64,000 bases of DNA from Anaerolineae bacterium. GTDB taxonomy: Bacteria > Chloroflexota > Anaerolineae > Aggregatilineales > J027. Numbering within the stretch: position 1 is the stretch's first letter; every line of letters begins with the position of its first letter. The stretch is taken from the NCBI GenBank assembly GCA_021463865.1, contig JAJTXY010000008.1:150451-214450 (forward strand). Direction: 5' to 3'. Positions 1 to 8,980 of this stretch are shown here, piece after piece. Below the pieces are notes generated by a model, which saw nothing but the letters and a program-made list of their open reading frames with translations, ran no database searches and was not told where the DNA came from. The position numbers were made by a program, and so were the translations under genes.

Positions 1-602
1 CCTTGACGAGCATCCCCATTCGCCATGCTGACCAACCACTCCCGCGCTTCATCGTCGAGGTCAATAGGAGTATCAGGCGTGTCTAAGTTATATTGTTCGA
101 CAGCCCGTTGGATAATGGCGTGCATTTCTTCGGGGGTTAGTTCACGCAGGGTGAAAACTCGGCAACGCGAAAGCAACGGGGCAATCACCTCAAAACTCGG
201 ATTCTCGGTGGTCGCGCCAATCAGGGTAATGGTGCCCGTTTCAACATAGGGCAGCAAAAAATCTTGCTGGGCTTTGTTGAAGCGATGAATTTCATCTAAA
301 AACAGGACGGTGGGTTGACCGTTCTGTGCGGCTGCTTCAACCACCTCGCGCACATCGGCCTTCCCCGCTGAGACCGCCGACAATTCTGAAAAATCCGCCC
401 CAATTTCAGTTGCATAAATCCGCGCCAAAGTCGTTTTGCCAACGCCGGGTGGCCCCCAAAAGATCATCGAGAACAGGTGACGAGTTTCGATGGCGACACG
501 CAGAGGCTTGCCAGCGCCAACTAAATGCGATTGACCCATATATTCATCAAGGGTACGAGGGCGAATACGGGCGGCAAGGGGTTCTTGTTTGAGTTGAGAC
601 AT
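1..602 (-). CDS. rarA: Replication-associated recombination protein A (RarA/MgsA AAA+ ATPase), truncated by window start
   Basis: Reverse-strand translation from ATG at 602: MSQLKQEPLAARIRPRTLDEYMGQSHLVGAGKPLR...FWGPPGVGKTTLARIYA...VLFLDEIHRFNKAQQDFLLPYVETGTITLIGATTENPSFEV; Walker A/B and sensor motifs typical of RarA. Absent from the ORF track because it runs off the edge. Confidence 0.93.
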   Translation of the reverse strand, partial: MSQLKQEPLAARIRPRTLDEYMGQSHLVGAGKPLRVAIETRHLFSMIFWGPPGVGKTTLARIYATEIGADFSELSAVSAGKADVREVVEAAAQNGQPTVLFLDEIHRFNKAQQDFLLPYVETGTITLIGATTENPSFEVIAPLLSRCRVFTLRELTPEEMHAIIQRAVEQYNLDTPDTPIDLDDEAREWLVSMANGDARQ

Positions 603-690
603 GAAAATAAGGCCTGTCTCTATCTATAGACGGTTTAGAGGGGATTATTATAGAGGTTCAAAGCATGAAGATATAGAGTGTTTGTGCGAC

Positions 691-1785
691 TTACCAACGC
701 ACCAATAGCCCTTCCATTGTGAGACCGGGGCCAAAGGCTAAGAGCACGCCATAATCGCCGGGGGAGGGCTGGCTGCATCGCTGGATGTGGTCAAGAACAA
801 ACAGGATGGTAGCGGAGGACATATTGCCATATTGATAGAGTACCTCGTGCGAGCAAGTCACCTGCTTATCAGAAAGGCCCAGCTTGGCTTGCACATAGTC
901 TACGATTTTGGTGCTGCCGGGATGAATCCCCCAAAATCGGACTTCACGCCGGGTGAGATGCTGTTGAGCCAAGAGTTTGTCCACAAATGGATCAATTTGA
1001 GCGGCTAGTAAATCGGGGACATAGCTGGAAAGATACATTTGAAAACCATGATCGGTGACATTAAATGACATATGCTTCAAGGTTTTATAGTCGCAGTAGG
1101 TGGCCGAGCAAATGAGACGTGGGCCATTCACAATACGGCCCTTACTCGCAGTATCATCGCCAATCAATACCATCGCTGCTCCATCCGAAAATAAGGCGGA
1201 CGAGACCACATTTTCGGCGGTGTCTTCTAATTGAAGATGCAACGAACACAACTCGATTGCCAGTACGAGAGCACGCCGACCTACGCGGGATAGAGCCGCT
1301 TCGGTAGCCCGTAACAGGCCGGGAAACGCTCCATAACACCCCATCCCCAAAACACAAGTACGGCGCAAATCTGACCGCATCCCCAAACGTTCTGCCAATA
1401 ATAAATCGAGGCCGGGAATATTAAAGCCTGTGCAAGAGACCACAATAAAATCGTCAATATCATCGGGGGTATAGCCTGCTTGAGCCAAGCCACACCGGAT
1501 GGTCGTTTCGCCTAATGGCACTGCCTCGGCCATATAAAGATCATTGCGCGTTTGAGTAGATTGTTCATTAGCAAAATAGCCCTGTTGGACAATGCTGTGG
1601 CGAAATCCTACCCCGGCCCGATCAAATATTACCTGCATGGCTTTGGCGCGGCGCGGGTCTAACTTGCCCAGTTTACGGCCAAGCAGATCAACAAATTCAC
1701 CGAATATTTCTTGTTGGCTGTGCCGGGCAGCCGGAACACCCGTCGCAAGAGAGAGGATGGATGGTGAGGATAACGATGTATTCAT
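691..1785 (-). CDS. Type III polyketide synthase (chalcone/stilbene synthase-like)
   Basis: VVSCTGFNIPGLDLLLAERLGM (catalytic Cys region), WGIHPGSTKIVDYVQAKLGL and LYQYGNMSSATILFVLDHI (His/Asn region), LAFGPGLTMEGLLVRW C-terminus; thiolase-fold type III PKS. Confidence 0.92.
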   Translation of the reverse strand: MNTSLSSPSILSLATGVPAARHSQQEIFGEFVDLLGRKLGKLDPRRAKAMQVIFDRAGVGFRHSIVQQGYFANEQSTQTRNDLYMAEAVPLGETTIRCGLAQAGYTPDDIDDFIVVSCTGFNIPGLDLLLAERLGMRSDLRRTCVLGMGCYGAFPGLLRATEAALSRVGRRALVLAIELCSLHLQLEDTAENVVSSALFSDGAAMVLIGDDTASKGRIVNGPRLICSATYCDYKTLKHMSFNVTDHGFQMYLSSYVPDLLAAQIDPFVDKLLAQQHLTRREVRFWGIHPGSTKIVDYVQAKLGLSDKQVTCSHEVLYQYGNMSSATILFVLDHIQRCSQPSPGDYGVLLAFGPGLTMEGLLVRW

Positions 1786-2951
1786 GCTGAAATCCCCTTC
1801 TGTTCAAGGATGTGGCTGTCACGGGTATATTGCACAAGCAGTTCACCTATAACGGGGAATTTATTTAAGAAATGTAGTCCGGGGGTGAGTAGGGAGGGTC
1901 GCAGCATGATGGATTGCAAGGCCCGTGCCAAACGCATTTGGTTGGCAAAGTGCCGTCGCCAATCCTGTGCATAGTCTTTTAATAAGGATTTTGCCAAAGT
2001 AGGCTGCCGGAACATTTTATCCACATAGGTCGCCGCCAACATCCCACCATGTAGTGCCATCACCATACCATCACCAGCGAGTGGAGTAATTAATCCGGCG
2101 GCATCACCCGCCATCAATATATCGTTTTCGACCAAGCGCTTGCGGATGAATGGCACTTGGCCGATGCTCAACCAGCGATCATGTACTGGTGTGGCTTGGG
2201 ATAACCATTGCCCAAGCGGTGGATTTTGCTGGCCCATCCAAGCAATAAACTGTTCAATCGTCCCACCTGCTTGACGAAAACCCTCTTGGCGCACCAACAA
2301 ACAAACATTGGCAAGTCCACCTTCCACCTCTGACATGCCGCAATAGCCGCCGGGGAGAACAAATAAACGCACTTGGTCACCGAGGGGAGGGCCGTGAAAG
2401 TGATTTTTCAAACCCATATACGGCTGCGGCTTATCGAGAAAACCCCGATTTAAGGCGCGATCCAAATTACTGCGTTTGCCATGTGCGGCAATAACCGCTC
2501 TTGCTTGACAGGTGGATGGATGCGAGGCGGATCGGATTTCGAGGCAAAATTTTTCGGATAGCCTGCCTGAAACATTGGTTACGGTGGAATTTTCGTATAC
2601 CGCAACGCCATGTTGACAGGCATGGTCTACGAGTAGCTTATCAAGGGCATAACGGGTGAGACCCCATGCTTCACCGGGAAGTGGGCTTGTCCATATCGTG
2701 CCATTCGGAGCCGTGATTTGCACTGTGCGGATAGGGGCGGGGCAAAGCGCTTGTATTTCGGAAGTGACACCTAATTGGTTAAACAAATGGATGCACTCCG
2801 ATGAAAGGAATTCACCACAAACTTTGTGATGAGGATAATGTTTGGCTTCAAATAATCCCACTCGATAGCCTGCCTCAGCAAGCACCAACGCAGCGCTCGA
2901 CCCAGCCAATCCCCCACCGACTATCGCAACATCAAAAGAGGTTTCGCTCAT
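1782..2951 (-). CDS. FAD-dependent oxidoreductase (geranylgeranyl reductase / aromatic hydroxylase-like)
   Basis: FDVAIVGGGLAGSSAALVLAEAGYRVGLFE dinucleotide-binding motif and DILMAGDAAGLITPLAGDGMVMAL. Start placed at the internal Met (MSETSFD), which overlaps the upstream stop. Confidence 0.88.
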   Translation of the reverse strand: MSETSFDVAIVGGGLAGSSAALVLAEAGYRVGLFEAKHYPHHKVCGEFLSSECIHLFNQLGVTSEIQALCPAPIRTVQITAPNGTIWTSPLPGEAWGLTRYALDKLLVDHACQHGVAVYENSTVTNVSGRLSEKFCLEIRSASHPSTCQARAVIAAHGKRSNLDRALNRGFLDKPQPYMGLKNHFHGPPLGDQVRLFVLPGGYCGMSEVEGGLANVCLLVRQEGFRQAGGTIEQFIAWMGQQNPPLGQWLSQATPVHDRWLSIGQVPFIRKRLVENDILMAGDAAGLITPLAGDGMVMALHGGMLAATYVDKMFRQPTLAKSLLKDYAQDWRRHFANQMRLARALQSIMLRPSLLTPGLHFLNKFPVIGELLVQYTRDSHILEQKGISA

Positions 2952-3787
2952 GGTTTTTCGGCGACCAATGTCATACGCCACGGCCAACTGGGAAATACAG
3001 AAATAGAGGCATTTGGAAGATCAGCGGTTTTGGCTAGGGATAATAACTCGGCAGGGGTATAAGCACGCTGGATGGAAACTGCCCCGTCATAGCGTGTGAG
3101 ATAGTTGCGGGCAAAAATGGGCTGGATTATTTTAAAGGCTAGGAGGGGTAGCCAGCCTCGGGTCAAGTCCGTCATGATGAGGCCCCTGCGTGCTATACGG
3201 AAAGTTGAACGCAAAAAGGCAAGCACCTGTTCGGGGTTGAGATGGTGCAAAAACAGCGAGGAAATGACGTAATCCACACTACTCGGAGCGAACGGGAGGG
3301 CATGGGCATCCGCTTGAATCAGCGAAATCTGGGAAGGAGGGGTCGTCAAGGTAAAGTGATCTTGAGCGACTTTCAAATTTCGAGCAGAAAAATCGAGGGC
3401 TAAAATCTCCAATTCAAGGCCGTGTCGCTTGGCCCATTGCTCAATTCTTAAAGGAATTTGGGCTGAACCCGTGCCAATATCAAGACAGATGAGGCGGTGA
3501 GTTGAATTTCGCAAACGAGGGTAGAGATTGCGTTCCAAAGAGGATAGCCCACCGAGATGCACATTGATCCGCCATAAATCCGCCAAGTTTTGCCTGACAT
3601 CTGCCTGCGAGCCGATACCACTATCGAGTAGTTCAGGCTGATCTATCCGTGATGGCACCAACCATTTGGATTGGCCGATTTGTTGGGGGGAGTGGTGCAT
3701 TTTGGCTACTTTGTTTAACACATTGATGTTCCGTCCTAACCCTACCCAATGTTTATGGTAGCGGATTTGTGGAAAGATCGCTTCCAT
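2948..3787 (-). CDS. SAM-dependent class I methyltransferase
   Basis: LICLDIGTGSAQIPLRIEQWAKRHG...ILALDFSARNLKVAQ...IQADAHALPFAPSSVDYVISSLFLHHL: methyltransferase motifs I-III. Confidence 0.88.
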   Translation of the reverse strand: MEAIFPQIRYHKHWVGLGRNINVLNKVAKMHHSPQQIGQSKWLVPSRIDQPELLDSGIGSQADVRQNLADLWRINVHLGGLSSLERNLYPRLRNSTHRLICLDIGTGSAQIPLRIEQWAKRHGLELEILALDFSARNLKVAQDHFTLTTPPSQISLIQADAHALPFAPSSVDYVISSLFLHHLNPEQVLAFLRSTFRIARRGLIMTDLTRGWLPLLAFKIIQPIFARNYLTRYDGAVSIQRAYTPAELLSLAKTADLPNASISVFPSWPWRMTLVAEKP

Positions 3788-3852
3788 CTAGAGTTATTTC
3801 TCATGAAATGCTTAGGTGCAGCGGACGAGAAGTACAGTCACTCAATCCACAA

Positions 3853-3881
3853 TTGACATGTGAAATAACCTGCGGCATAAT
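3853..3881 (+). promoter_or_regulatory. Sigma70-type promoter for the tRNA
   Basis: TTGACA, 17-nt spacer, CATAAT, about 20 nt upstream of the tRNA 5' end. Confidence 0.75.
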
Positions 3882-3901
3882 AATTTTTAGGAAATGTAAT
3901 T

Positions 3902-3974
3902 GTGCCTGTAGCTCAGTGGATAGAGCGATTGTCTACGGAACAATAGGCCGGGAGTTCGAATCTCTCCAGGCACA
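3902..3974 (+). tRNA. tRNA-Arg (anticodon ACG)
   Basis: Cloverleaf by eye: acceptor GTGCCTG/CAGGCAC, D stem GCTC/GAGC, anticodon stem ATTGT/ACAAT with loop CTACGGA (ACG), T arm GGGAG-TTCGAAT-CTCTC, discriminator A; no encoded CCA. Confidence 0.93.
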
Positions 3975-4011
3975 CCTCAACTAACCATAAATCCAAATAA
4001 GATTTAACTTG

Positions 4012-4037
4012 CTGCCCTATATGGGCGGTTTTTGTTT
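4012..4037 (+). terminator. Intrinsic terminator downstream of tRNA-Arg
   Basis: GCCC-TATAT-GGGC hairpin followed by a T-rich run (GGTTTTTGTTTT). Confidence 0.6.
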
Positions 4038-4201
4038 TATAGTGAAGTTGGAGGCACTTCTGAAACAGGATAAAATGAGATCGTTCCGTCGCACCAATTC
4101 AATGCCCAATAATGGTCGAAAATAATAGAAGATAAAAATTTAGTTGGGATTTTCGGGCGGAACGCTCACAACTCTTCTTTAAAAATTAAATAGGGAAAGT
4201 T

Positions 4202-5731
4202 ATGAATATCGGCACATTACTCCCCAGACATGCCCGTTATCGCCCTCACCACAACGCCGTTCTTCTTGAAAATCATCGCCTGACCTATCTTGAATTCAAT
4301 CGCCGCGTCAATCGGCTTGCCAATGCGTTATTGGGCTATGGCATCCAAAAAGGCGACAAAATCGCTACCATCCTCCCCAATTGCCTTGAACTACTCGATG
4401 TCTATTGGGCAGTGGCACGGATTGGGGCAGTTGTTGTCCCTCTAAGCCCTCTGCTGCGTGAAGAAGGTCTCATAACTCTACTGAATGATTCCGATACGGT
4501 GTTGGTGGTGACCAGCCACGCCATGATTGAGGGGATAGACAATATCCGGCCTGACTTGATGTTTGTACGGGGCTATATCTTGACCGATGGCCCATCGTCC
4601 GAGGGCTGGATAACCTATCAGGATTTTGTTGGAGCGGCCAGTGAGGACGACCCGCCGTACATCGAAATAAGCGATCACGACCAATACAACATCATTTACA
4701 GCAGCGGCACAACGGGGATGCCCAAAGGGATTATCCACACGCATTCTATCCGTTCGATGTACTGCACCCTATTCGCCTCGGCCTATCGTATTACACCCGA
4801 AAGTGTGATTTTGCACTCGGGTTCGCTTGTGTTTAACGGTGCATTCTTGACCTTCATGCCTTGGATGTATTTGGGCGCGACCTATATCTTACTACCCCAA
4901 TTTGATGCAGAGGCAGTGATTGAACATGTCCAGCGCGAAGGCGTCACCCATATGATGATGGTGCCGTCCCAGATTATCGCCCTGCTCAATTCACCCAATT
5001 TCAATGCTGACACCATGCGTTCGGTGCAAATGATTTGTTCAGTGGGAGCGCCGTTCCATCGCCAGCACAAGGATGAACTCAATCGCCGCTTGCCGGGGGT
5101 ATTCTATGAACTGTATGGTTTGACCGAGGGTTTTGTCACGATTTTGGATAAACAGGATGTTCCAGCCAAGATAGATTCAGTGGGAGTGCCGCCGCCTTTT
5201 TTTGAAATGAAGGTATTAGATGAAGACGGCAAGGAAGTCCCAATCGGGCAGGTGGGTGAAATTGTGGGACGAGGGCCAATTTTGATGCCGGGATATTATA
5301 AGCGGCCTGATCTGACTTTTAATGCTATTCGGGATGGTTGGTTGTATACAGGGGATATGGGTTATGTGGATGCGGATGGATTTTTGTATCTGGTAGACCG
5401 CAAAAAAGACCTCATTATCTCCGGTGGGGTCAATGTGTATCCGCGTGATATTGAAGAAATCATTGTCCAGCATCCGATGGTGCGTGAAGCCGCTGTGTTT
5501 GGCGTGCCGGATGACAAATGGGGCGAAACCCCACTAGCCGCCGTCATGCTGCGCGAGAATGCCACTACCACATCTGAAGAACTGCTCGATTGGATTAATG
5601 AACGGGTGGCGGCTCGCTATCAAAAGGTGAGTGAGGTCGTGGTCGTTGAGTTTTTACCACGTAGCGTAGCAGGCAAAACCCTGAAGCGGATTTTGCGCGA
5701 TGAATACAGCCAAAGGAATGCCAAAAAGTAG
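4202..5731 (+). CDS. AMP-forming acyl-CoA synthetase/ligase
   Basis: IIYSSGTTGMPKGIIHTH, YELYGLTEG, GWLYTGDMGYVDADGFLYLVDRKKDLIISGGVNVYPRDIEE, C-terminal catalytic Lys region SVAGKTLKRILRDEY. Confidence 0.95.
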   Translation: MNIGTLLPRHARYRPHHNAVLLENHRLTYLEFNRRVNRLANALLGYGIQKGDKIATILPNCLELLDVYWAVARIGAVVVPLSPLLREEGLITLLNDSDTVLVVTSHAMIEGIDNIRPDLMFVRGYILTDGPSSEGWITYQDFVGAASEDDPPYIEISDHDQYNIIYSSGTTGMPKGIIHTHSIRSMYCTLFASAYRITPESVILHSGSLVFNGAFLTFMPWMYLGATYILLPQFDAEAVIEHVQREGVTHMMMVPSQIIALLNSPNFNADTMRSVQMICSVGAPFHRQHKDELNRRLPGVFYELYGLTEGFVTILDKQDVPAKIDSVGVPPPFFEMKVLDEDGKEVPIGQVGEIVGRGPILMPGYYKRPDLTFNAIRDGWLYTGDMGYVDADGFLYLVDRKKDLIISGGVNVYPRDIEEIIVQHPMVREAAVFGVPDDKWGETPLAAVMLRENATTTSEELLDWINERVAARYQKVSEVVVVEFLPRSVAGKTLKRILRDEYSQRNAKK

Positions 5732-5757
5732 AAATAAATTATAGAGAGGTTTTGAGC

Positions 5758-6603
5758 GTGGAGCATTTTAGACATGTCAACAACATCGTTTTGCATTACC
5801 TCGACCACAAGGGGAACGGGCCGACGATTGTACTGCTGCCGGGTTTGACAGCCAATGCCAATGAATTTGATGGGTTAATTAAGGCGGGGTTGAGTCCTCG
5901 TTTTCGGGTTTTGACGCTAGATTTGCGCGGGCGAGGGCAAACCGAAAAACCTGCAACGGGATATTCAATGGCTGACCATGCCGCCGACGTGTTGGGGTTG
6001 TTGGAATTACTGGGCACTCAGCAGGTGATTATGGGCGGGCATTCATTTGGAGCGCTACTGACTCTTTATATCGCGGCCCATCATCCCGAACGCATCCGCA
6101 AAATGATTATCATTGATGGTGCAGCCAAACTCCACCCGCGTGTACGAGAACTGATTCAGCCCTCGCTCAATCGTATGGGGCGCGTATTTGCGTCGTGGGA
6201 TGAATATATCAAAACGATGAAACAAAACCCGGCCTTTCATGGATGGTGGGACCCGACTATTGAAAGTTATTATCGCGCCGATGTGCAAACCAACGCGGAC
6301 GGCACAGTGCAATCTCGGTTATACAAAGAGGGCATCCTTGAAGCCACCGATAAAGCCCTAGAAGAACCCTATGGTGAATATGTATCACGGATTGATAAAC
6401 CCGCCATTTTGCTCAATGCCATCGGGGCCTATGGCCCGGAGGGTACACCGCCTGTTTTGCCCTATGAACAGGCCCAAGAAACAGTGCAGGCGATCAAAAA
6501 CTGCCGCTATGTCGAAATCCCCGGCAATCATATCACCATGTTATTTGGCGACTCCGCCAAAATTGTCGTAGATACGATTACTCAATTTGTGGAGGAGGAT
6601 TAA
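5758..6603 (+). CDS. Alpha/beta hydrolase
   Basis: IVLLPGLTANANEFDGL, LDLRGRGQTEKP, MGGHSFGALLTLYIA nucleophile elbow (GHSFG), late His IPGNHITML. GTG start at 5758 fits the Shine-Dalgarno better than the TTG at 5752. Confidence 0.85.
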   Translation: MEHFRHVNNIVLHYLDHKGNGPTIVLLPGLTANANEFDGLIKAGLSPRFRVLTLDLRGRGQTEKPATGYSMADHAADVLGLLELLGTQQVIMGGHSFGALLTLYIAAHHPERIRKMIIIDGAAKLHPRVRELIQPSLNRMGRVFASWDEYIKTMKQNPAFHGWWDPTIESYYRADVQTNADGTVQSRLYKEGILEATDKALEEPYGEYVSRIDKPAILLNAIGAYGPEGTPPVLPYEQAQETVQAIKNCRYVEIPGNHITMLFGDSAKIVVDTITQFVEED

Positions 6604-6612
6604 AGAGAACGC

Positions 6613-7674
6613 ATGTCAATTCCAACTTTAGCAGGGATTACGGCCAAACCGATTACCAGCAAGCGCTTGACGACACGGGTGCTGCTGAGTGGGCCGGAAA
6701 ATGGCATACCTGTCTTGTTTGTACACGGTAATATTTCGTCGGCGACATGGTGGGAAGAAACGATGTTGGCGCTACCATCGGGTTATCGTGCCATCGCTCC
6801 CGATCAGCGCGGCTATGGCGAATCCGACCCCGCCAAAAAGATTGATGCGACACGGGGATTGGGTGACCTAGCCGACGACCTTGCTGCGTTGTTGGATACC
6901 CTGAATATTCAAAAAGTGCATCTGGTCGGGCATTCGATGGGTGGGTCGGTGGTGTGGCGTTTTATGATGGACTATACAGATCGTCTATTGAGCGTGACGC
7001 AGGTTGCGCCGGGGTCGCCATACGGATTTGGGTGTACCAAAGATGTTGCCGGGACGCCGTGTAATGGGGAGTTTGCTGGATCAGGGGCAGGTCTGATTAA
7101 TCCCGAATTTGCCCGATTGCTGACGATAGGGGAACGTGGCACGGGCAGCATGTTTGCCCCACGGAACGCCCTGCGAAATCTGGTATTTAAGCCACCCTTT
7201 GTTCCGGCCCGCGAAGAAGAAATCCTTTCAGCAACGCTTTCCACCCATATGGGTCAGCAAGATTATCCGGGGGATTCCGTTCCGGCTTCGGCATGGCCGC
7301 ATCTCGCACCGGGGGTGATGGGGGTCAATAACGCTCTGTCACCCAAATATAACCAGCATATCCTGCCTAAGATCCTTGAGATGGCGCATAAGCCCAAAGT
7401 GCTGTGGATTCGTGGCGCACAGGATTTAACCGTCTCGGACACGGCAGCAGCGGATGTGGGACGTTTGGGGTCGTTGGGATTAATCCCCGGTTGGCCCGGA
7501 ATGGAGGTATTTCCACCTCAACCGATGCTGGCCCAAACCCGCGATGTGCTGCAAAAATATGCGGCGGCAGGTGGAGCTTATCAAGAAGTAGTCATTGACG
7601 ACTGTGGTCATGCCCCTTATTTGGAAAAGCCCGCCGAATTTAACACAGCTTTCCACGCCCATATCACGGCTTAA
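6613..7674 (+). CDS. Alpha/beta hydrolase
   Basis: VLFVHGNISSATWWEETM, APDQRGYGESDP, LVGHSMGGSVVWRFM, DDCGHAPYLEKP. Confidence 0.87.
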   Translation: MSIPTLAGITAKPITSKRLTTRVLLSGPENGIPVLFVHGNISSATWWEETMLALPSGYRAIAPDQRGYGESDPAKKIDATRGLGDLADDLAALLDTLNIQKVHLVGHSMGGSVVWRFMMDYTDRLLSVTQVAPGSPYGFGCTKDVAGTPCNGEFAGSGAGLINPEFARLLTIGERGTGSMFAPRNALRNLVFKPPFVPAREEEILSATLSTHMGQQDYPGDSVPASAWPHLAPGVMGVNNALSPKYNQHILPKILEMAHKPKVLWIRGAQDLTVSDTAAADVGRLGSLGLIPGWPGMEVFPPQPMLAQTRDVLQKYAAAGGAYQEVVIDDCGHAPYLEKPAEFNTAFHAHITA

Positions 7675-8975
7675 TCGTCACCCTCTATCGGGTTGAGGGA
7701 TTCATCACGGGCAGGATGGGCATAATCCGGATTGGTCGAAACTTTCTCCATTTGCACCAAGGCAGGCCACGCCGGACGCCCATCCATGCCATAAGGCATT
7801 GGAGCAACTGTGCCAATCGCCCAATAATATTCCTCGTTTTCAGATGTCCATGCGACATTGGGATAATAAATCGTGGTCATGAGGCCCAACCATGGACGCC
7901 AATTTTCGGCAGCATAGAGATAGGCTCGGCGCAAATAATCCCCTTGTTCTTCTGGTGTCACCCCAAAATGGCTGTAGATTGAGCCTTCACGCTGGTCAAT
8001 GGTCCAGCCTGTTTCCGTAATAGCCAGTTGTTTGGCAGCATCGCCATTGGCAACCATGATGGCTCGCATGTCCTCGACGTGGCGGAAGCGCTGCCATTCG
8101 TAGTAATTTTCGGCAAGTGGGACATCCGGCCCAACTTCAGGTGCGAACTTCCAACCGGGGGCATGAACCCCTAATACATCAAAATAGGGACTCGCGCCAG
8201 CCTCGTACATCTTCCATAGAAATTCCATATGAGGCATGGCCGTCATGTCGCGGGTAGCGGTTGGAGAAAGGCCCGCCGAGATAATAATGGCGTCGGGGTC
8301 GGCGGCACGGATGGCGGTGGAGCAGGCCGCCAAAAGTCTTACATATCCTTTGGGGCTGGGAATATGTCCGGCCCATTCACGGGTAAGATTCGGCTCATTC
8401 CAGACCTGATAGGCGTCAATACGACCCTTATAACGCTGGGCAAGCGTGCCACACAATTCAGCGAAGCGGGTTACATCAAACGGCGGATCATCATAGCCGG
8501 CGTTCGATTTCACCGACCACGTGGGAGGATGGTCAAGACGGGCGATTACCCGGATTCCTTTAGACTCAATATCTGCCATCATCCCATCAACTTGTGACCA
8601 GACGTATCGTGTGGGGTCATCAGTCGGCACCTCGCGGCGTTCGGGTTCAATATCGGCCCATGCGAAACTTTGTTTGATATGCGAAAACTGCATGATATTG
8701 ATTTGGTCTAGGCCAAACAGCCGATAGGTTTGATCCCACCAAAAAAAGGTGTGGATGCCATAGGTCAACGAAGGAAAGGTTTTGGGGTTATTCAAATTCA
8801 CTGCATCGGGGGCTAAATCCATCACAGCAGAGTAAGTAGGCACAGGTTCATCGGGATAATGCTTGGCCGCTTTGGTAGATTGGTCCGGTTGGGCCAACTG
8901 CCAGATTACAATCAAACTCAAAATAGCCAATACAACAGCAAGACCCAGTACCCATTTGTTACGACGAATTTTCAA
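7671..8975 (-). CDS. Secreted/membrane-anchored glycoside hydrolase-like protein (TIM-barrel, GH39/GH5-type)
   Basis: N-terminal TM segment; DAYQVWNEPNLTREWAG (acid/base Glu after Asn) and QLAITETGWTID (putative nucleophile Glu). TTG start at 8975 lies just after the upstream gene's stop. Confidence 0.72.
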   Translation of the reverse strand: MKIRRNKWVLGLAVVLAILSLIVIWQLAQPDQSTKAAKHYPDEPVPTYSAVMDLAPDAVNLNNPKTFPSLTYGIHTFFWWDQTYRLFGLDQINIMQFSHIKQSFAWADIEPERREVPTDDPTRYVWSQVDGMMADIESKGIRVIARLDHPPTWSVKSNAGYDDPPFDVTRFAELCGTLAQRYKGRIDAYQVWNEPNLTREWAGHIPSPKGYVRLLAACSTAIRAADPDAIIISAGLSPTATRDMTAMPHMEFLWKMYEAGASPYFDVLGVHAPGWKFAPEVGPDVPLAENYYEWQRFRHVEDMRAIMVANGDAAKQLAITETGWTIDQREGSIYSHFGVTPEEQGDYLRRAYLYAAENWRPWLGLMTTIYYPNVAWTSENEEYYWAIGTVAPMPYGMDGRPAWPALVQMEKVSTNPDYAHPARDESLNPIEGDD

Positions 8976-8980
8976 CCAAT

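Noticed and set aside
3769-3984. 71-aa + strand ORF covering the tRNA
   Set aside because: Overlaps a clear tRNA-Arg and its promoter; tail SVDRAIVYGTIGREFESLQAH is a typical spurious translation of a tRNA gene.
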